From Streptomyces caatingaensis (GTDB taxonomy: Bacteria; Actinomycetota; Actinomycetes; Streptomycetales; Streptomycetaceae): 64,000 nucleotides of DNA. Shown here piece by piece: positions 16,716 through 24,596 of the stretch (positions are counted from its first letter, which is position 1; each line of letters begins with the position of its first letter). The notes under the pieces were generated by a model that made no database searches, was not told where the DNA came from, and saw only the letters and a list, made by a program, of their open reading frames with translations. The position numbers and the translations under genes were made by a program. The DNA is taken from positions 434,001-498,000 of the forward strand of contig NZ_LFXA01000017.1 of the NCBI RefSeq assembly GCF_001187435.1, given 5' to 3'.

Positions 16716-18552
16716 CCAGCCGCTCACGGGCGTAGACCCGGGTCAGCCCGGGGAAGGTGTAGTGCACCGTCTCGTTCTCCGCCGGGACGATCCCGATCAG
16801 ATGCCGGTCCACGTAGCGCTGGAGGAACCGCTCCACCGTCCTGCTGTCGCTGCCCAGGAGCTCCACCACCTCCTCGGTGGCGAACTCCTTGTGGGGGAGC
16901 AGGCTCAGCAGCCGGAAGACGCTCCGCTCCACCCGGTTGAGCCGGTCGTAGCTGGAGTCGTACAGGGACCGCACGTCGAGCTCGCCGAGCCGGAGCTCGT
17001 CCAGCAGCCGGCTGGACCGGATCAACTGCTCGACCAGCGTCGTCAGGGACAGCCCCGGGCTCCTGCCGAGCCGCCCGCCGATGCAGCGCACGGCCAGCGG
17101 CAGCGCGCCGACCACTTCCACCAGCCGGGTGGCGGCGGCGGGTTCCCGGCCGACCCGCGCCGCGCCGACGATGCGGGCGAGGAGCTCCCGGCCCTCGGCG
17201 GGCTCCATGGCGTCGAGGCTGATGTGCCAGGCGCCGCCGGGCCCGTAGAGCCGGCGGCGGCTGGTGAGGATGACCGCGCACCGCGGGCCCCCGGGGAGCA
17301 GGAGCCGGGCGTCCGCCAGGGACGCCGCATCGTCCAGCACCACCAGCAGCTTGCGGCCGACCGTCGTCGAGCGGAAGAGCTTGCAGCGCTCCTCCAGGTC
17401 CTCGGGCACCTGCGACTCGGCCAGGCCGAGGGCGCGCAGGAAGCCGTGCAGGACGTCCGCCGGGTCCCGGCCGGCCCCGGTGGAACCGCGCAGGTCCGCG
17501 TACAGCTGCCCGTCCTCGAAGTGCGGGCGGACCGTGTGTGCCATGTGCACCGCCAGCGCGGTCTTGCCCACCCCCGGCATGCCCGTGATCACGGCCACCG
17601 GGGTCGCGGTCGGACAGGACGGGCCCGCGCCCCGCGGGGCCAGCGCGAGCGGGGCCCGGCCGACGAGCGCCGCGCGCCCCGTGAAGTCGCAGAGGTCCGG
17701 GGGGAGTTGGGCGGGCACCGGGATGCGGGCCGACACGGTGCGGGGCGGCGCCGCCTCCCTGCCGTCGGCGGCCGCCACGACGGTCTGCTGCCGCTCGTAC
17801 GGCGGGCCCACCGGCTCCTCCGACAGCAGCGCCTGGTGGAGCGCCTTCAGCCGCTGGCCCGGTTCGAGGCCCAGATTGTCGATCATGCTGCGCCGCAGCT
17901 CCTGGTAGACCTCCAGCGCCTCGTGGCGCCGGCCGGAGCGGTGCAGCGCGATCATCAGCGAGGCGTGGACGTGTTCGTGCAGCGGCCGGCTGAGGACGAG
18001 CGACTTGAGTTCGCTGACGAGCTCCTGGTGGCGGCCCAGTTGCAGATCCGCCTCGATGCGCAGATCGAGGGTGCGCCCGCGGAATTCCTCGAGTCTGGTG
18101 ATGTAGGAGGAGAGGAGTGCGCCGGACACGACGTCCACCAGTGCGGAGCCGCGCCACCGGTCCAGCGCGCGGCGCAGCGTGTCGGCCGCCCGCAGGGGAT
18201 CCTTGTTCTCCAGGAGGGCCTTTCCCTTCAGCGCCTCGTCCTCGAATGCGTGGAGATCGACCCGGGAGTCCGGCACGGTGAGCACATAGCCCCCCGGCCG
18301 GGTGCGTATACACGCCTCGGTGCCGTGCGCCACGAGGATTTTCCGGAGTTTGTAGATGTAGGTCTGGAGGGTGGTCATGGCGCTGGCGGGAGGGTTTTCC
18401 TCCCATAACTCGTCGATGAGTTCGGACGTCTGCACCAGAGAGTTTCTCCGCATGAGCAGAAGGGCTATCACCTGACGGGGCTTGGGTGCGGTCGGCGCGA
18501 TGTTGTGCGTACCATCGAGGATTTCCAATGGCCCGAGAACTCGGAATTCCAT
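16612..18552 (-). CDS. large SARP-family transcriptional activator with NB-ARC ATPase domain
   Basis: A 646-residue AfsR-like SARP. Residues 1-95 form the OmpR-type winged helix (ends GGYVLTV), 100-245 the bacterial transcriptional activation domain, and from about 290 an NB-ARC ATPase with Walker A GMPGVGKTA (324-332) and a later VVLDDAASL Walker B. The C-terminal TPR region of AfsR is absent. It is the evident pathway-specific activator, and the repeats at 7047, 9571, 10340, 30740 and 34772 are its likely targets. Leu49 is encoded by TTA, so translation should depend on the bldA tRNA. The ATG at 18552 has GGGGGAT upstream; an in-frame start at 18621 would lie in the promoter. Confidence 0.93.
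   Translation of the reverse strand: MEFRVLGPLEILDGTHNIAPTAPKPRQVIALLLMRRNSLVQTSELIDELWEENPPASAMTTLQTYIYKLRKILVAHGTEACIRTRPGGYVLTVPDSRVDLHAFEDEALKGKALLENKDPLRAADTLRRALDRWRGSALVDVVSGALLSSYITRLEEFRGRTLDLRIEADLQLGRHQELVSELKSLVLSRPLHEHVHASLMIALHRSGRRHEALEVYQELRRSMIDNLGLEPGQRLKALHQALLSEEPVGPPYERQQTVVAAADGREAAPPRTVSARIPVPAQLPPDLCDFTGRAALVGRAPLALAPRGAGPSCPTATPVAVITGMPGVGKTALAVHMAHTVRPHFEDGQLYADLRGSTGAGRDPADVLHGFLRALGLAESQVPEDLEERCKLFRSTTVGRKLLVVLDDAASLADARLLLPGGPRCAVILTSRRRLYGPGGAWHISLDAMEPAEGRELLARIVGAARVGREPAAATRLVEVVGALPLAVRCIGGRLGRSPGLSLTTLVEQLIRSSRLLDELRLGELDVRSLYDSSYDRLNRVERSVFRLLSLLPHKEFATEEVVELLGSDSRTVERFLQRYVDRHLIGIVPAENETVHYTFPGLTRVYARERLVRMLAGHDGDGAGDLLQPALAAADDRLEWVENTG
18406..18408 (-). 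promoter_or_regulatory. TTA codon (bldA-dependent) in the SARP gene
   Basis: Codon 49 of the SARP gene reads TTA (minus strand, in GAC GAG TTA TGG). TTA codons are very rare in Streptomyces and are read only by the developmentally regulated bldA leucyl-tRNA, so activator synthesis should be limited to late growth. Confidence 0.85.
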
Positions 18553-18592
18553 GCAACATCCCCCATACTCAACGGTGTTGCAGAGCTGCCCA

Positions 18593-18621
18593 AGATTATC
18601 CCTCGACCCCGGGACTTTCAA
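18593..18621 (-). promoter_or_regulatory. putative sigma-70-type promoter of the SARP gene
   Basis: On the minus strand TTGAAA (18616-18621) and TAATCT (18593-18598) are separated by 17 bp, close to the HrdB-type consensus. The predicted transcript would start about 35-40 nt before the ATG at 18552. A single TCGAG word overlaps this region without a partner at 11-bp pitch. Confidence 0.55.
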
Positions 18622-18791
18622 GGCTCGCTGAATCGTCCTGCCGGTTGCTCCGGAATTATCAATTTATTTGAAAAAGGCGGAGAAAGTGGAATGCGGCACC
18701 GGGAATTCCCCGGTGCCGGCACCGACGTCAGTATGGGAGCGGGGCCTCGAGGACAGGTCGATTCCGCCTCGCACACGCGCCCCACGCGAAA

Positions 18792-18839
18792 AGCGGGCCT
18801 CCACTGCCGCACGACGGTGCGGGGCAGCGGGGGCCCGCT
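18792..18839 (-). terminator. hairpin after the FAD monooxygenase gene
   Basis: A long GC-rich inverted repeat (arm AGCGGGCC...GCCGCAC from 18792, complementary arm ending at 18839, short GACG loop) lies about 20 bp past the stop of the monooxygenase. It should separate that operon from the SARP gene downstream. Confidence 0.55.
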
Positions 18840-18857
18840 CGCGGGGCCGGAAGCCCG

Positions 18858-20468
18858 TCAGGGACGGGCGAGGATCCGGGCCAGCGCCCGCTCCAGCTCC
18901 CGCCCGGGCTCCGGGGAGCGGTCCTCGGCGCGCCAGGCGACGAAGCCGTCGGGCCGGACGAGGACGGCGCCCGCGGCGCCGATGCCGTAGGCGGCGGCGA
19001 ACGCGTCGTCGTGGTCCTGGAGTTCGCCGCCGACGCGGTGGGCGGTCACCTTGACGCCGAGGGACGTCGCCGCCGCGGCCGCCTCCGTCCACTCGGTGCC
19101 GTCCCGGCCGGCGAGCAGGGTGAAGCCGTCGGTGAACAGGTCGAGGGTGGACAGCCGGGTGCCGGACCGGTCCAGCCAGACGTGCGGGGCGCGCAGCCCG
19201 GGGCGCCCCCCGGCCGTGCGGGGGTCCACCACCGGGGTGTCCGTGGCGGGGGCCCCGCCGAGGACGGCCGCCGACGCGTACCGGTAGCCGAAGATCATGG
19301 CGATGTCGTCGATGCTCTCCAGGTCCTCGGCGGTTCCCTGGTGCCGGTTCTCCAGCAGCCGCATCGTGTGGTCCAGGGTGACCCGGGCGACCGGGCGGCG
19401 TTCCTCGTGGTAGGTGTCGAGAAGTGCCTCACCCGCCTGGCCGTTGACCACGGCCGCGAGCTTCCAGGCCAGGTTGTGGGCGTCGGCGATGCAGGTGTTG
19501 GCGCCGTACGAGCCCGAGGGCGGGACGACGTGGGCCGCGTCGCCGGCGAAGAACACCCGCCCGGAGCGGTACCGCCGGGCGACCCAGCCGCCCACGGCGC
19601 TGTGGGAGATCTTCCGGCTCCAGCCGGTGACGGGCGGCACGAGGGTGAGCTCCAGGTCGTCGATCCCCGTGGCCTGGCGGGCCAGTTCGGCGCAGCGCTC
19701 CTCGGTGAAGTCCTCGGGGCTCTCCCCGCGGTCCGGGCGGAAGGGCACCCCCAGCATCCACCGGCCGAACTCCCGCAGCGGCACCAGGGCCGTGCCCTGC
19801 ACGGGCCGGTCGACGTAGGCGAGCAGGAACCTGCGGTCGCGCAGCACGGACTTGAGGTCGGCCTCGAAGATGAAGTAGACGCTGTGGAAGAGCACTCCGG
19901 GCCCGTCCGTGCCGATGCCGAGCCGGTGGCGGACGCCCGCGCGGTGGCCGTCCGCGGCGACCAGCCAGTCCGCGCGGATCCGCGCCTCGCCGCCGGGACC
20001 GCGCACGGTGGCGGTGACGCCGTCCGCGTCCGTGCCGAAATCGACCAGTTCGGTGCCGAACCGTACGTCGGCGCCGGAGTGTTCGGCCTCGGCGCGTACG
20101 ACGCGCTCCAGTTCGTCCTGGTCGATCATCGCCCAGTCGGTGGGGCTGAGGCTCCCGGGGGGCCGGCCGTGGGCGAGCAGGTCGATGCGGAAGCGCTCCT
20201 CGCCCGCGAGGGTGTCCGCGCCGATCATCTCCGGGAACGCGGCGAGCATGGAGGTGTGGTTGCGGATCTCCTCCTCCATGCGCAGCGAGCGGTAGATCTC
20301 CAGCGAGCGCGGGTTGAACGCCCGGGCCTGCGGCAGCATCGCGATCGACGGGTGCCGTTCCACCACGGTCGCCCGGACTCCCTGCCGGGCGAGGAACAGG
20401 GCGGTGGACAGCCCGGTGATGCCTCCCCCCACGACGAGGACGGAGGTGGTGCGGTCGTTCTCGGTCAT
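18858..20468 (-). CDS. FAD-dependent aromatic monooxygenase (PheA/TfdB type)
   Basis: A 536-residue class A flavoprotein hydroxylase. Residues 10-30 hold the FAD-binding GxGxxG (VVGGGITGLSTAL) with VVERHP closing the Rossmann motif; the DG motif (LVAADGHRAG) and the second FAD motif FFAGDAAHVVPPSG are complete, and a thioredoxin-like C-terminal domain follows. Such enzymes in aromatic polyketide clusters hydroxylate phenols or carry out Baeyer-Villiger type cleavage, as in xanthone formation. It lies downstream of the MFS pump with an ATGA overlap, so it is co-expressed with it under TetR control. Its closest relative in the window is the protein at 26081-27703. Confidence 0.9.
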   Translation of the reverse strand: MTENDRTTSVLVVGGGITGLSTALFLARQGVRATVVERHPSIAMLPQARAFNPRSLEIYRSLRMEEEIRNHTSMLAAFPEMIGADTLAGEERFRIDLLAHGRPPGSLSPTDWAMIDQDELERVVRAEAEHSGADVRFGTELVDFGTDADGVTATVRGPGGEARIRADWLVAADGHRAGVRHRLGIGTDGPGVLFHSVYFIFEADLKSVLRDRRFLLAYVDRPVQGTALVPLREFGRWMLGVPFRPDRGESPEDFTEERCAELARQATGIDDLELTLVPPVTGWSRKISHSAVGGWVARRYRSGRVFFAGDAAHVVPPSGSYGANTCIADAHNLAWKLAAVVNGQAGEALLDTYHEERRPVARVTLDHTMRLLENRHQGTAEDLESIDDIAMIFGYRYASAAVLGGAPATDTPVVDPRTAGGRPGLRAPHVWLDRSGTRLSTLDLFTDGFTLLAGRDGTEWTEAAAAATSLGVKVTAHRVGGELQDHDDAFAAAYGIGAAGAVLVRPDGFVAWRAEDRSPEPGRELERALARILARP

Positions 20469-21901
20469 CGTTCAGACACTCCTGTCATGGTTCCGTTTTC
20501 CCTGACCGACGAGTCGTCCGCGGGCCGGGCCCGCGGCAACGCGGCCGTCAGCGCGAGCGCCACGGCCAGAACCCCCGTGCTCACCGCGGTCGTCTGCGCG
20601 GTGGCCGCCGGGAAGCCGCTGTCCAGCCGGCTGAAGAAGACCGTGCCGAACAGGGCGATCCCGGTCGCGGTGGCGAGCTGGACGGTCGTGGTCACCACGC
20701 CCGACGCGGCGCCCGCGTGCCGCGGCCCGACCTCCGACAGCGACAGCGTCATCAGCGAGTTGAGCGAGGCCCCGTTCCCGAGGCCGAAGCCCAGCGCGGG
20801 CGCCAGCAGGGCCCACGGGGTCAGCGCGTTGCCGCGCCACGCGATCAACGCCGCCATCGCCCCCAGGCTCGCCACCAGCGTCACGATCGCGGCGACGGTC
20901 AGCGGCCGCTTGGCGCGCGGCGCCGCCCGCAGCGCCACCGCGTTGCCCACCACGATGCCCAGCGTCGTGGGGAGGAACGTCAGGGCGGCCCGCAACGGCG
21001 ACCAGCCGAGCCCCAGTTGCATGTGCAGGGAGATGACGAAGAACACCCCGACCGCCGTGTTGACGGCGAAGGTGACGGCCTGGCCCGCCACCAGGCCGCG
21101 GCAGCGCAGGAGTTCCGGGGGGATCAGCGGCTCGCCGCCGCGCCGCGCGTGGGCGCGCTGCTGGCGGGCGAAGAGCGCGGCCAGCGGGACGGCCGCCGCC
21201 ATCAGGGCGGCCGACCACCACGGCCAGCCCAGCTCGCGCCCCTGCACCAGGGGGTAGAAGAGGGCGAACAGCGCGGCGGTCAGCAGGACGAGCCCGCCCG
21301 GGTCGACCCGCCGGGCCGGGCCGGGCGGCCGCGCCGGCAGGGTCAGCAGGGCGCCGGCCGCCGCCGCCACCCCGACGGGCAGATTGACGAGGAAGATGGC
21401 CCGCCAGCCGGAGCCCAGCACGTCGGCCTGGGTGAGCAGGCCGCCCAGCAGCGGGCCGGCCAGCCCCCCGAGGGGGAAGGCGGCCGCGTAGCAGGCCATC
21501 GCCCTCGGCCGTTCGTCCTCGTCGAACTCGGCCTGGACGAACGAGAGGACCTGCGGGACCATCAGCCCGGAGCCGACCCCCTGCGCCACCCGCGCCGCGA
21601 TCAGGACGCCCACGCCGGGGGCGAGCCCGGCCACCAGGGACGCGGCCGTGAAGCCCGCCATGCCCCACAGGAACAGCCGCTTGCGGCCGTAGCGGTCGCC
21701 GAGCCGGCCGCCGGTGATCAGGGTGACCCCGAACCCCAGCGCGTACCCGGCGGAGATCCACTGGAGCGACGCCTCGCCGGCCCCGAGCCGGTGCCTGATG
21801 GTCGGCAGCGCCACCGTGACGATCTGGTTGTCGACCATGTCCATGAGGACGGCCACGACCATCACCGCGAGCGCCCACCACCTGAGCGGGCTTCTCTCCA
21901 C
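20465..21901 (-). CDS. MFS drug exporter, DHA2-like, 14-TM type
   Basis: A 478-residue major facilitator protein with the drug:H+ antiporter layout: first helix LRWWALAVMVVAVLMDMVDNQIVTVALP, motif A GGRLGDRYGRKR after helix 2, and many hydrophobic helices to the C-terminus (the first quotation is helix 1, residues 6-33). I chose the GTG at 21901, with GAAAGGGG upstream; a longer in-frame start would reach through the divergent promoter into the TetR gene. It probably exports the polyketide and gives self-resistance. Expression is set by the promoter at 21951-21979 and the palindrome overlapping it, divergent from the TetR gene. The monooxygenase gene downstream is translationally coupled. Confidence 0.9.
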   Translation of the reverse strand: MERSPLRWWALAVMVVAVLMDMVDNQIVTVALPTIRHRLGAGEASLQWISAGYALGFGVTLITGGRLGDRYGRKRLFLWGMAGFTAASLVAGLAPGVGVLIAARVAQGVGSGLMVPQVLSFVQAEFDEDERPRAMACYAAAFPLGGLAGPLLGGLLTQADVLGSGWRAIFLVNLPVGVAAAAGALLTLPARPPGPARRVDPGGLVLLTAALFALFYPLVQGRELGWPWWSAALMAAAVPLAALFARQQRAHARRGGEPLIPPELLRCRGLVAGQAVTFAVNTAVGVFFVISLHMQLGLGWSPLRAALTFLPTTLGIVVGNAVALRAAPRAKRPLTVAAIVTLVASLGAMAALIAWRGNALTPWALLAPALGFGLGNGASLNSLMTLSLSEVGPRHAGAASGVVTTTVQLATATGIALFGTVFFSRLDSGFPAATAQTTAVSTGVLAVALALTAALPRARPADDSSVRENGTMTGVSER

Positions 21902-21950
21902 GACGCCCCTTTCCCGGCCCTGTCCGCCCCCCGCGCTCTCCGACGACGCA

Positions 21951-21979
21951 ATAATCAAGCGCAACGACCGCACTGTCAA
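21951..21979 (-). promoter_or_regulatory. strong promoter of the exporter/monooxygenase operon
   Basis: Minus-strand TTGACA (21974-21979) and GATTAT (21951-21956) are separated by exactly 17 bp. This is a near-perfect sigma-70-type promoter, which makes a repressor necessary; the palindrome at 21976-21995 overlaps its -35 box. Confidence 0.7.
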
Positions 21980-21995
21980 CCAAATACTTGATTGA
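21976..21995. promoter_or_regulatory. putative TetR operator, 20-bp imperfect palindrome
   Basis: TCAACCAAATACTTGATTGA matches its own reverse complement at 16 of 20 positions. It sits between the divergent exporter and TetR genes and covers the exporter's -35 box. A further half-site (AATCAAG) lies at 21953-21959. This is the expected place for TetR autoregulation and drug-responsive control. Confidence 0.65.
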
Positions 21996-22008
21996 GGCAG
22001 GCGAACAC

Positions 22009-22035
22009 TTGGAACGGCGGATCGTTGTGTATAGT
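22009..22035 (+). promoter_or_regulatory. putative promoter of a leaderless TetR mRNA
   Basis: TATAGT (22030-22035) is a good -10 box; TTGGAA (22009-22014) is a weak -35 box at 15 bp spacing. A transcript would begin at about 22041-22042, that is at the GTG itself. No ribosome binding site is visible before the GTG, so a leaderless mRNA is likely. Confidence 0.45.
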
Positions 22036-22041
22036 CACAGC

Positions 22042-22746
22042 GTGTCCCCGTCGAAGCCCCGCAGGTCTCCCAAGCCGCAGGAGCGGCAGCGTGATCCGGA
22101 GCGCACACGCAGGCTCATCCTCGACGCCGCCGCGACCGAGTTCGCCGCCTACGGCTACGCGGGGGCCCGCATCGCCGCGATCGCGGCCCGGGCGGGGGTC
22201 AACCAGCAGCTGATCTCGTACTACTTCGACGGCAAAGAGGGCCTCTACCAGGCCATGTCGGAGCGCTGGCGCGAGCGGCAGCGCGAACTCATGACGCCCG
22301 GCACGCCGTTGCCCGAGCAGATCCGCCGCTACGCGCTGGAGGCGCTCAACAACCCCGACGGCGTACGCCTGTTGGCGTGGAGCGGCCTGGAGTACGCCGG
22401 CCCCGAGACCGACCCCGACCGCGCCCCCCGCTCGGAGCGGATCCAGGGCGACATCGACGGCATCCGGGCCCTCCAGGACGCCGGCCGCCTGCCGGCCGAG
22501 GTGGACCCCGCCTGCCTGACGATCATGCTGATGGCGGCGGCGATGGCCACGACGACGCTGCCGCACGTCATCGAGGGCGTCTGCGGCACCGACCCCCGCT
22601 CGCCCGAGTTCCTCCACTACTACGCCGACCAGATCGCCGTCCTCACCCGGCTGCTCCAGCGCGAACCCGACGAGCACGGGGCCGGGCCCGACGGCGCCGG
22701 TGACACCGCCGTGCCCGGCCCGGACCGGCCCGCCGGGCACGGCTGA
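22042..22746 (+). CDS. TetR-family repressor of the exporter
   Basis: A 234-residue TetR-family regulator. The N-terminal helix-turn-helix is clear: RTRRLILDAAATEFAAYGYAGARIAAIAARAGVNQQLISYYF spans about residues 20-61, with YYF in the recognition helix end; the C-terminal ligand domain follows. The last 30 residues are Gly/Pro-rich and probably disordered. I chose the GTG at 22042 because the best -10 box lies just before it; an in-frame ATG at 21988 would lie inside the operator. It probably represses the divergent exporter until the polyketide or an intermediate binds. It converges with the DUF1772 gene across a hairpin terminator. Confidence 0.88.
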   Translation: MSPSKPRRSPKPQERQRDPERTRRLILDAAATEFAAYGYAGARIAAIAARAGVNQQLISYYFDGKEGLYQAMSERWRERQRELMTPGTPLPEQIRRYALEALNNPDGVRLLAWSGLEYAGPETDPDRAPRSERIQGDIDGIRALQDAGRLPAEVDPACLTIMLMAAAMATTTLPHVIEGVCGTDPRSPEFLHYYADQIAVLTRLLQREPDEHGAGPDGAGDTAVPGPDRPAGHG

Positions 22747-22755
22747 GCGGCCGCC

Positions 22756-22793
22756 GGCCGTACCGGCCGCGGACGGCCGGGGCCGGTACGGCC
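22756..22793. terminator. bidirectional hairpin between converging genes
   Basis: GGCCGTACCGGCC (22756-22768) is perfectly complementary to GGCCGGTACGGCC (22781-22793) with a 12-nt loop. It lies between the TetR gene and the converging DUF1772 gene, so it can end both transcripts. Confidence 0.65.
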
Positions 22794-22794
22794 G

Positions 22795-23241
22795 TCACAC
22801 GACGACGGCGACCGCGTTGACGGTGACCGCGAGGAGCGCCAGCACGGTGCGCAGCAGGTGCCAGCGCCGCCACAGCGGCCGCGGATCGTGCCAGCCGGCC
22901 GGAATCCGCTCCGGGTCCAGCGACTTGACGACCCGGTTGATCGGCACGTTGCAGAAGTGGGAGACCACCGACACCGCCGCCAGCAGCCCCGCGGCGGCGG
23001 CGAACAGCGCGGCGCCGGAACCGCCGTGCACGGCCAGGGCGACGTCGGCCGCGGCCGTCGTCAGCACCAGGACCGGCATGGTGGGGTCCCACCGGCGGCC
23101 GATCAACCGGTGCGCGTACACGTACCGTTCGGCCGGCATCGCGAACAGCGCGGGCAGCACGCTCAGCGCGACCGCGAACAGGACCCCCGCCACGACCCCG
23201 CTGCCGACGAGCACGCCGACCGAGAGCACAGCACCGACCAT
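22795..23241 (-). CDS. DUF1772/anthrone-oxygenase-like membrane protein, second copy
   Basis: A 148-residue membrane protein with four hydrophobic segments and the same signature as the core-operon copy at 14488: RYVYAHRLIGRRWDPTMPV, NVPINRVVKSLDPERIP and RRWHLLRTVLAL. Overall similarity to that copy is moderate, so the two are old paralogues and may act on different rings or form a hetero-oligomer. It is the last gene of the long minus-strand operon that begins at 30665, 10 bp after the reductase gene. Role inferred: oxygenation of an anthrone-like intermediate at the membrane. Confidence 0.8.
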   Translation of the reverse strand: MVGAVLSVGVLVGSGVVAGVLFAVALSVLPALFAMPAERYVYAHRLIGRRWDPTMPVLVLTTAAADVALAVHGGSGAALFAAAAGLLAAVSVVSHFCNVPINRVVKSLDPERIPAGWHDPRPLWRRWHLLRTVLALLAVTVNAVAVVV

Positions 23242-23251
23242 GGCGGCGGGC

Positions 23252-24130
23252 TCACCCCCCCGACGCCGGGCGGGGCAGCTCGACGACCGCGGCCGCGTCG
23301 TCGTCGCCGCGCCCGCCGTCCACGACGGCCGCGAACCGGTCCGCGGCGCGGCCGGTCACCGGCAGCCCGACGCCCCGCTCCCCGGCCTCCCGCCCGGCCA
23401 GCGCGAGGTCCTTGTGCATCAGGGACGCGCGGAACGCGGCGGGCCGGTACGCGCGGCGGCGCATGAAGCCCGCCCGGAAGGCGAGCACCGGCGACCGCCA
23501 GCCGCTGTCCTCGAACGCGTCCAGCAGCCGCTCGCGGTCCATGCCCATCGCCTCCACGAAGGCGACCGCCTCGGCGAGACCGGCCGTCTGCACCCCCAGC
23601 AGCAGATTGAGCGCCAGCTTCAGCACGGCCGCGTCCCCCGGCCCGCCGACGAACCGCACGTCGCGGCCGAGCGCGTCCAGCACGTCGGACACCGCGTCCG
23701 CCCCGGCCCGTTCGCCGGCCGCCAGGACGCGCAGCTCGCCGGCCGCGGCCATCGCCGGGTTGCCGATGACGCACGCCTCCACCCGGCGCGCGCCGAGGGC
23801 GGCGAGCCGCGCGGTGACGGCCCGGGCGAAGGACGGCGACACGGTCGAGGTGTCCACCACGGTCAGGCCCCTGCCCGGCCGCCCGCCCAGCCCCTCCGCG
23901 ACGACGCGTTCCACGGCGGCCTCGTCGGCGAGGCTGAACACGGCGGCCTCGGCGTCCGCCAGCGCCTCGGCCGGGGAGGCCGCGAGGGCCGCGCCCTCGC
24001 GCGCCAGGGGCGCGGCGCGCTCCGCGGTCCGGTTCCAGACCGTCACGGCGAATCCCGCGGCCAGCAGGGCGCGCGCCATGCCGGCGCCCATCGCGCCCGC
24101 GCCGAGCACCGCGATCGGTGAAGTCCGCAT
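23252..24130 (-). CDS. NAD(P)-dependent beta-hydroxyacid dehydrogenase-like protein
   Basis: A 292-residue member of the 6-phosphogluconate/3-hydroxyisobutyrate dehydrogenase superfamily. The N-terminal Rossmann motif is GAGAMGAGMA (residues 9-18); VVDTSTVSP is the substrate-binding strand; KLALNLLLG holds the catalytic Lys of the family. An enzyme of this type is unusual in aromatic polyketide clusters. Its position between SchA/CurD (4 bp gap) and DUF1772 (10 bp gap) argues for a pathway role, perhaps reducing a carbonyl or imine in a tailored intermediate; imine reductases belong to a neighbouring family. The substrate is unknown. Confidence 0.82.
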   Translation of the reverse strand: MRTSPIAVLGAGAMGAGMARALLAAGFAVTVWNRTAERAAPLAREGAALAASPAEALADAEAAVFSLADEAAVERVVAEGLGGRPGRGLTVVDTSTVSPSFARAVTARLAALGARRVEACVIGNPAMAAAGELRVLAAGERAGADAVSDVLDALGRDVRFVGGPGDAAVLKLALNLLLGVQTAGLAEAVAFVEAMGMDRERLLDAFEDSGWRSPVLAFRAGFMRRRAYRPAAFRASLMHKDLALAGREAGERGVGLPVTGRAADRFAAVVDGGRGDDDAAAVVELPRPASGG

Positions 24131-24134
24131 GGGG

Positions 24135-24524
24135 TCACCCCCTCGCCGGCCGGGCCGGGTGGGAGTCCACGGACAGCTGGGAGACGCAGCGCATGGTGGC
24201 GTCGCGGAAGTACGCCGCGAACCCCTCGGCGCTGCTCGTGTCGCGCCGCCGCGCCAGGTAGGGCGCGAGGCGCTCCTCGACGAGGTGCACGCCGCGCTGC
24301 GCCGCCATGTGCCGGGCGATGGCCGCGAAGTCGCCCTCGTAGTGGATGACCCGCACCATGACGTCGTCCTTGACGAACACCGCGGTGCCGAGCAGCCGTC
24401 CGGCCGGCTCGCCGTCCTCGCCGCGGAAGGTGGGGGTGTCCACCCGCTGGAAGCCGGCGAAGATCTCGGCGATCTCGTCGTCGTGGCCGGGTGTGACGCG
24501 GTAGGTGATGGCCGCGTAGGGCAT
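24135..24524 (-). CDS. SchA/CurD-like domain protein, copy 1
   Basis: A 129-residue protein of the SchA/CurD family found in spore-pigment (whiE-like) and pentangular polyketide clusters. It opens MPYAAITYRVTPGHDDEIAEIF and carries GRLLGTAVFVKDD, VRVIHYEGDF and a conserved ending MRCVSQLSV. The fold is probably a dimeric alpha-beta barrel; members have been linked to cyclisation or ring oxidation, but no mechanism is established. It is about half identical by eye to the copy at 31995-32363. A 72-bp gap separates it from the transporter upstream, the largest in this operon, so a minor internal promoter is possible. Confidence 0.88.
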   Translation of the reverse strand: MPYAAITYRVTPGHDDEIAEIFAGFQRVDTPTFRGEDGEPAGRLLGTAVFVKDDVMVRVIHYEGDFAAIARHMAAQRGVHLVEERLAPYLARRRDTSSAEGFAAYFRDATMRCVSQLSVDSHPARPARG

Positions 24525-24596
24525 GGCAGTCGTCCTTTCGATCGCCGGACCGCGTTTGTCCGACGCTCCGTCGGTGGATGTGCCGTTCCGTTCTGA

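Noticed and set aside
16465..18408. A 647-residue plus-strand frame opposite the SARP
   Set aside because: Antisense to a gene with complete SARP and NB-ARC motifs; no recognisable domain.
18589..18606. SARP autoregulation site in the SARP promoter
   Set aside because: Only a single TCGAGGG; the word at 11-bp pitch (TCTTGGG) is poor and lies on the -10 box, unlike the five accepted sites.
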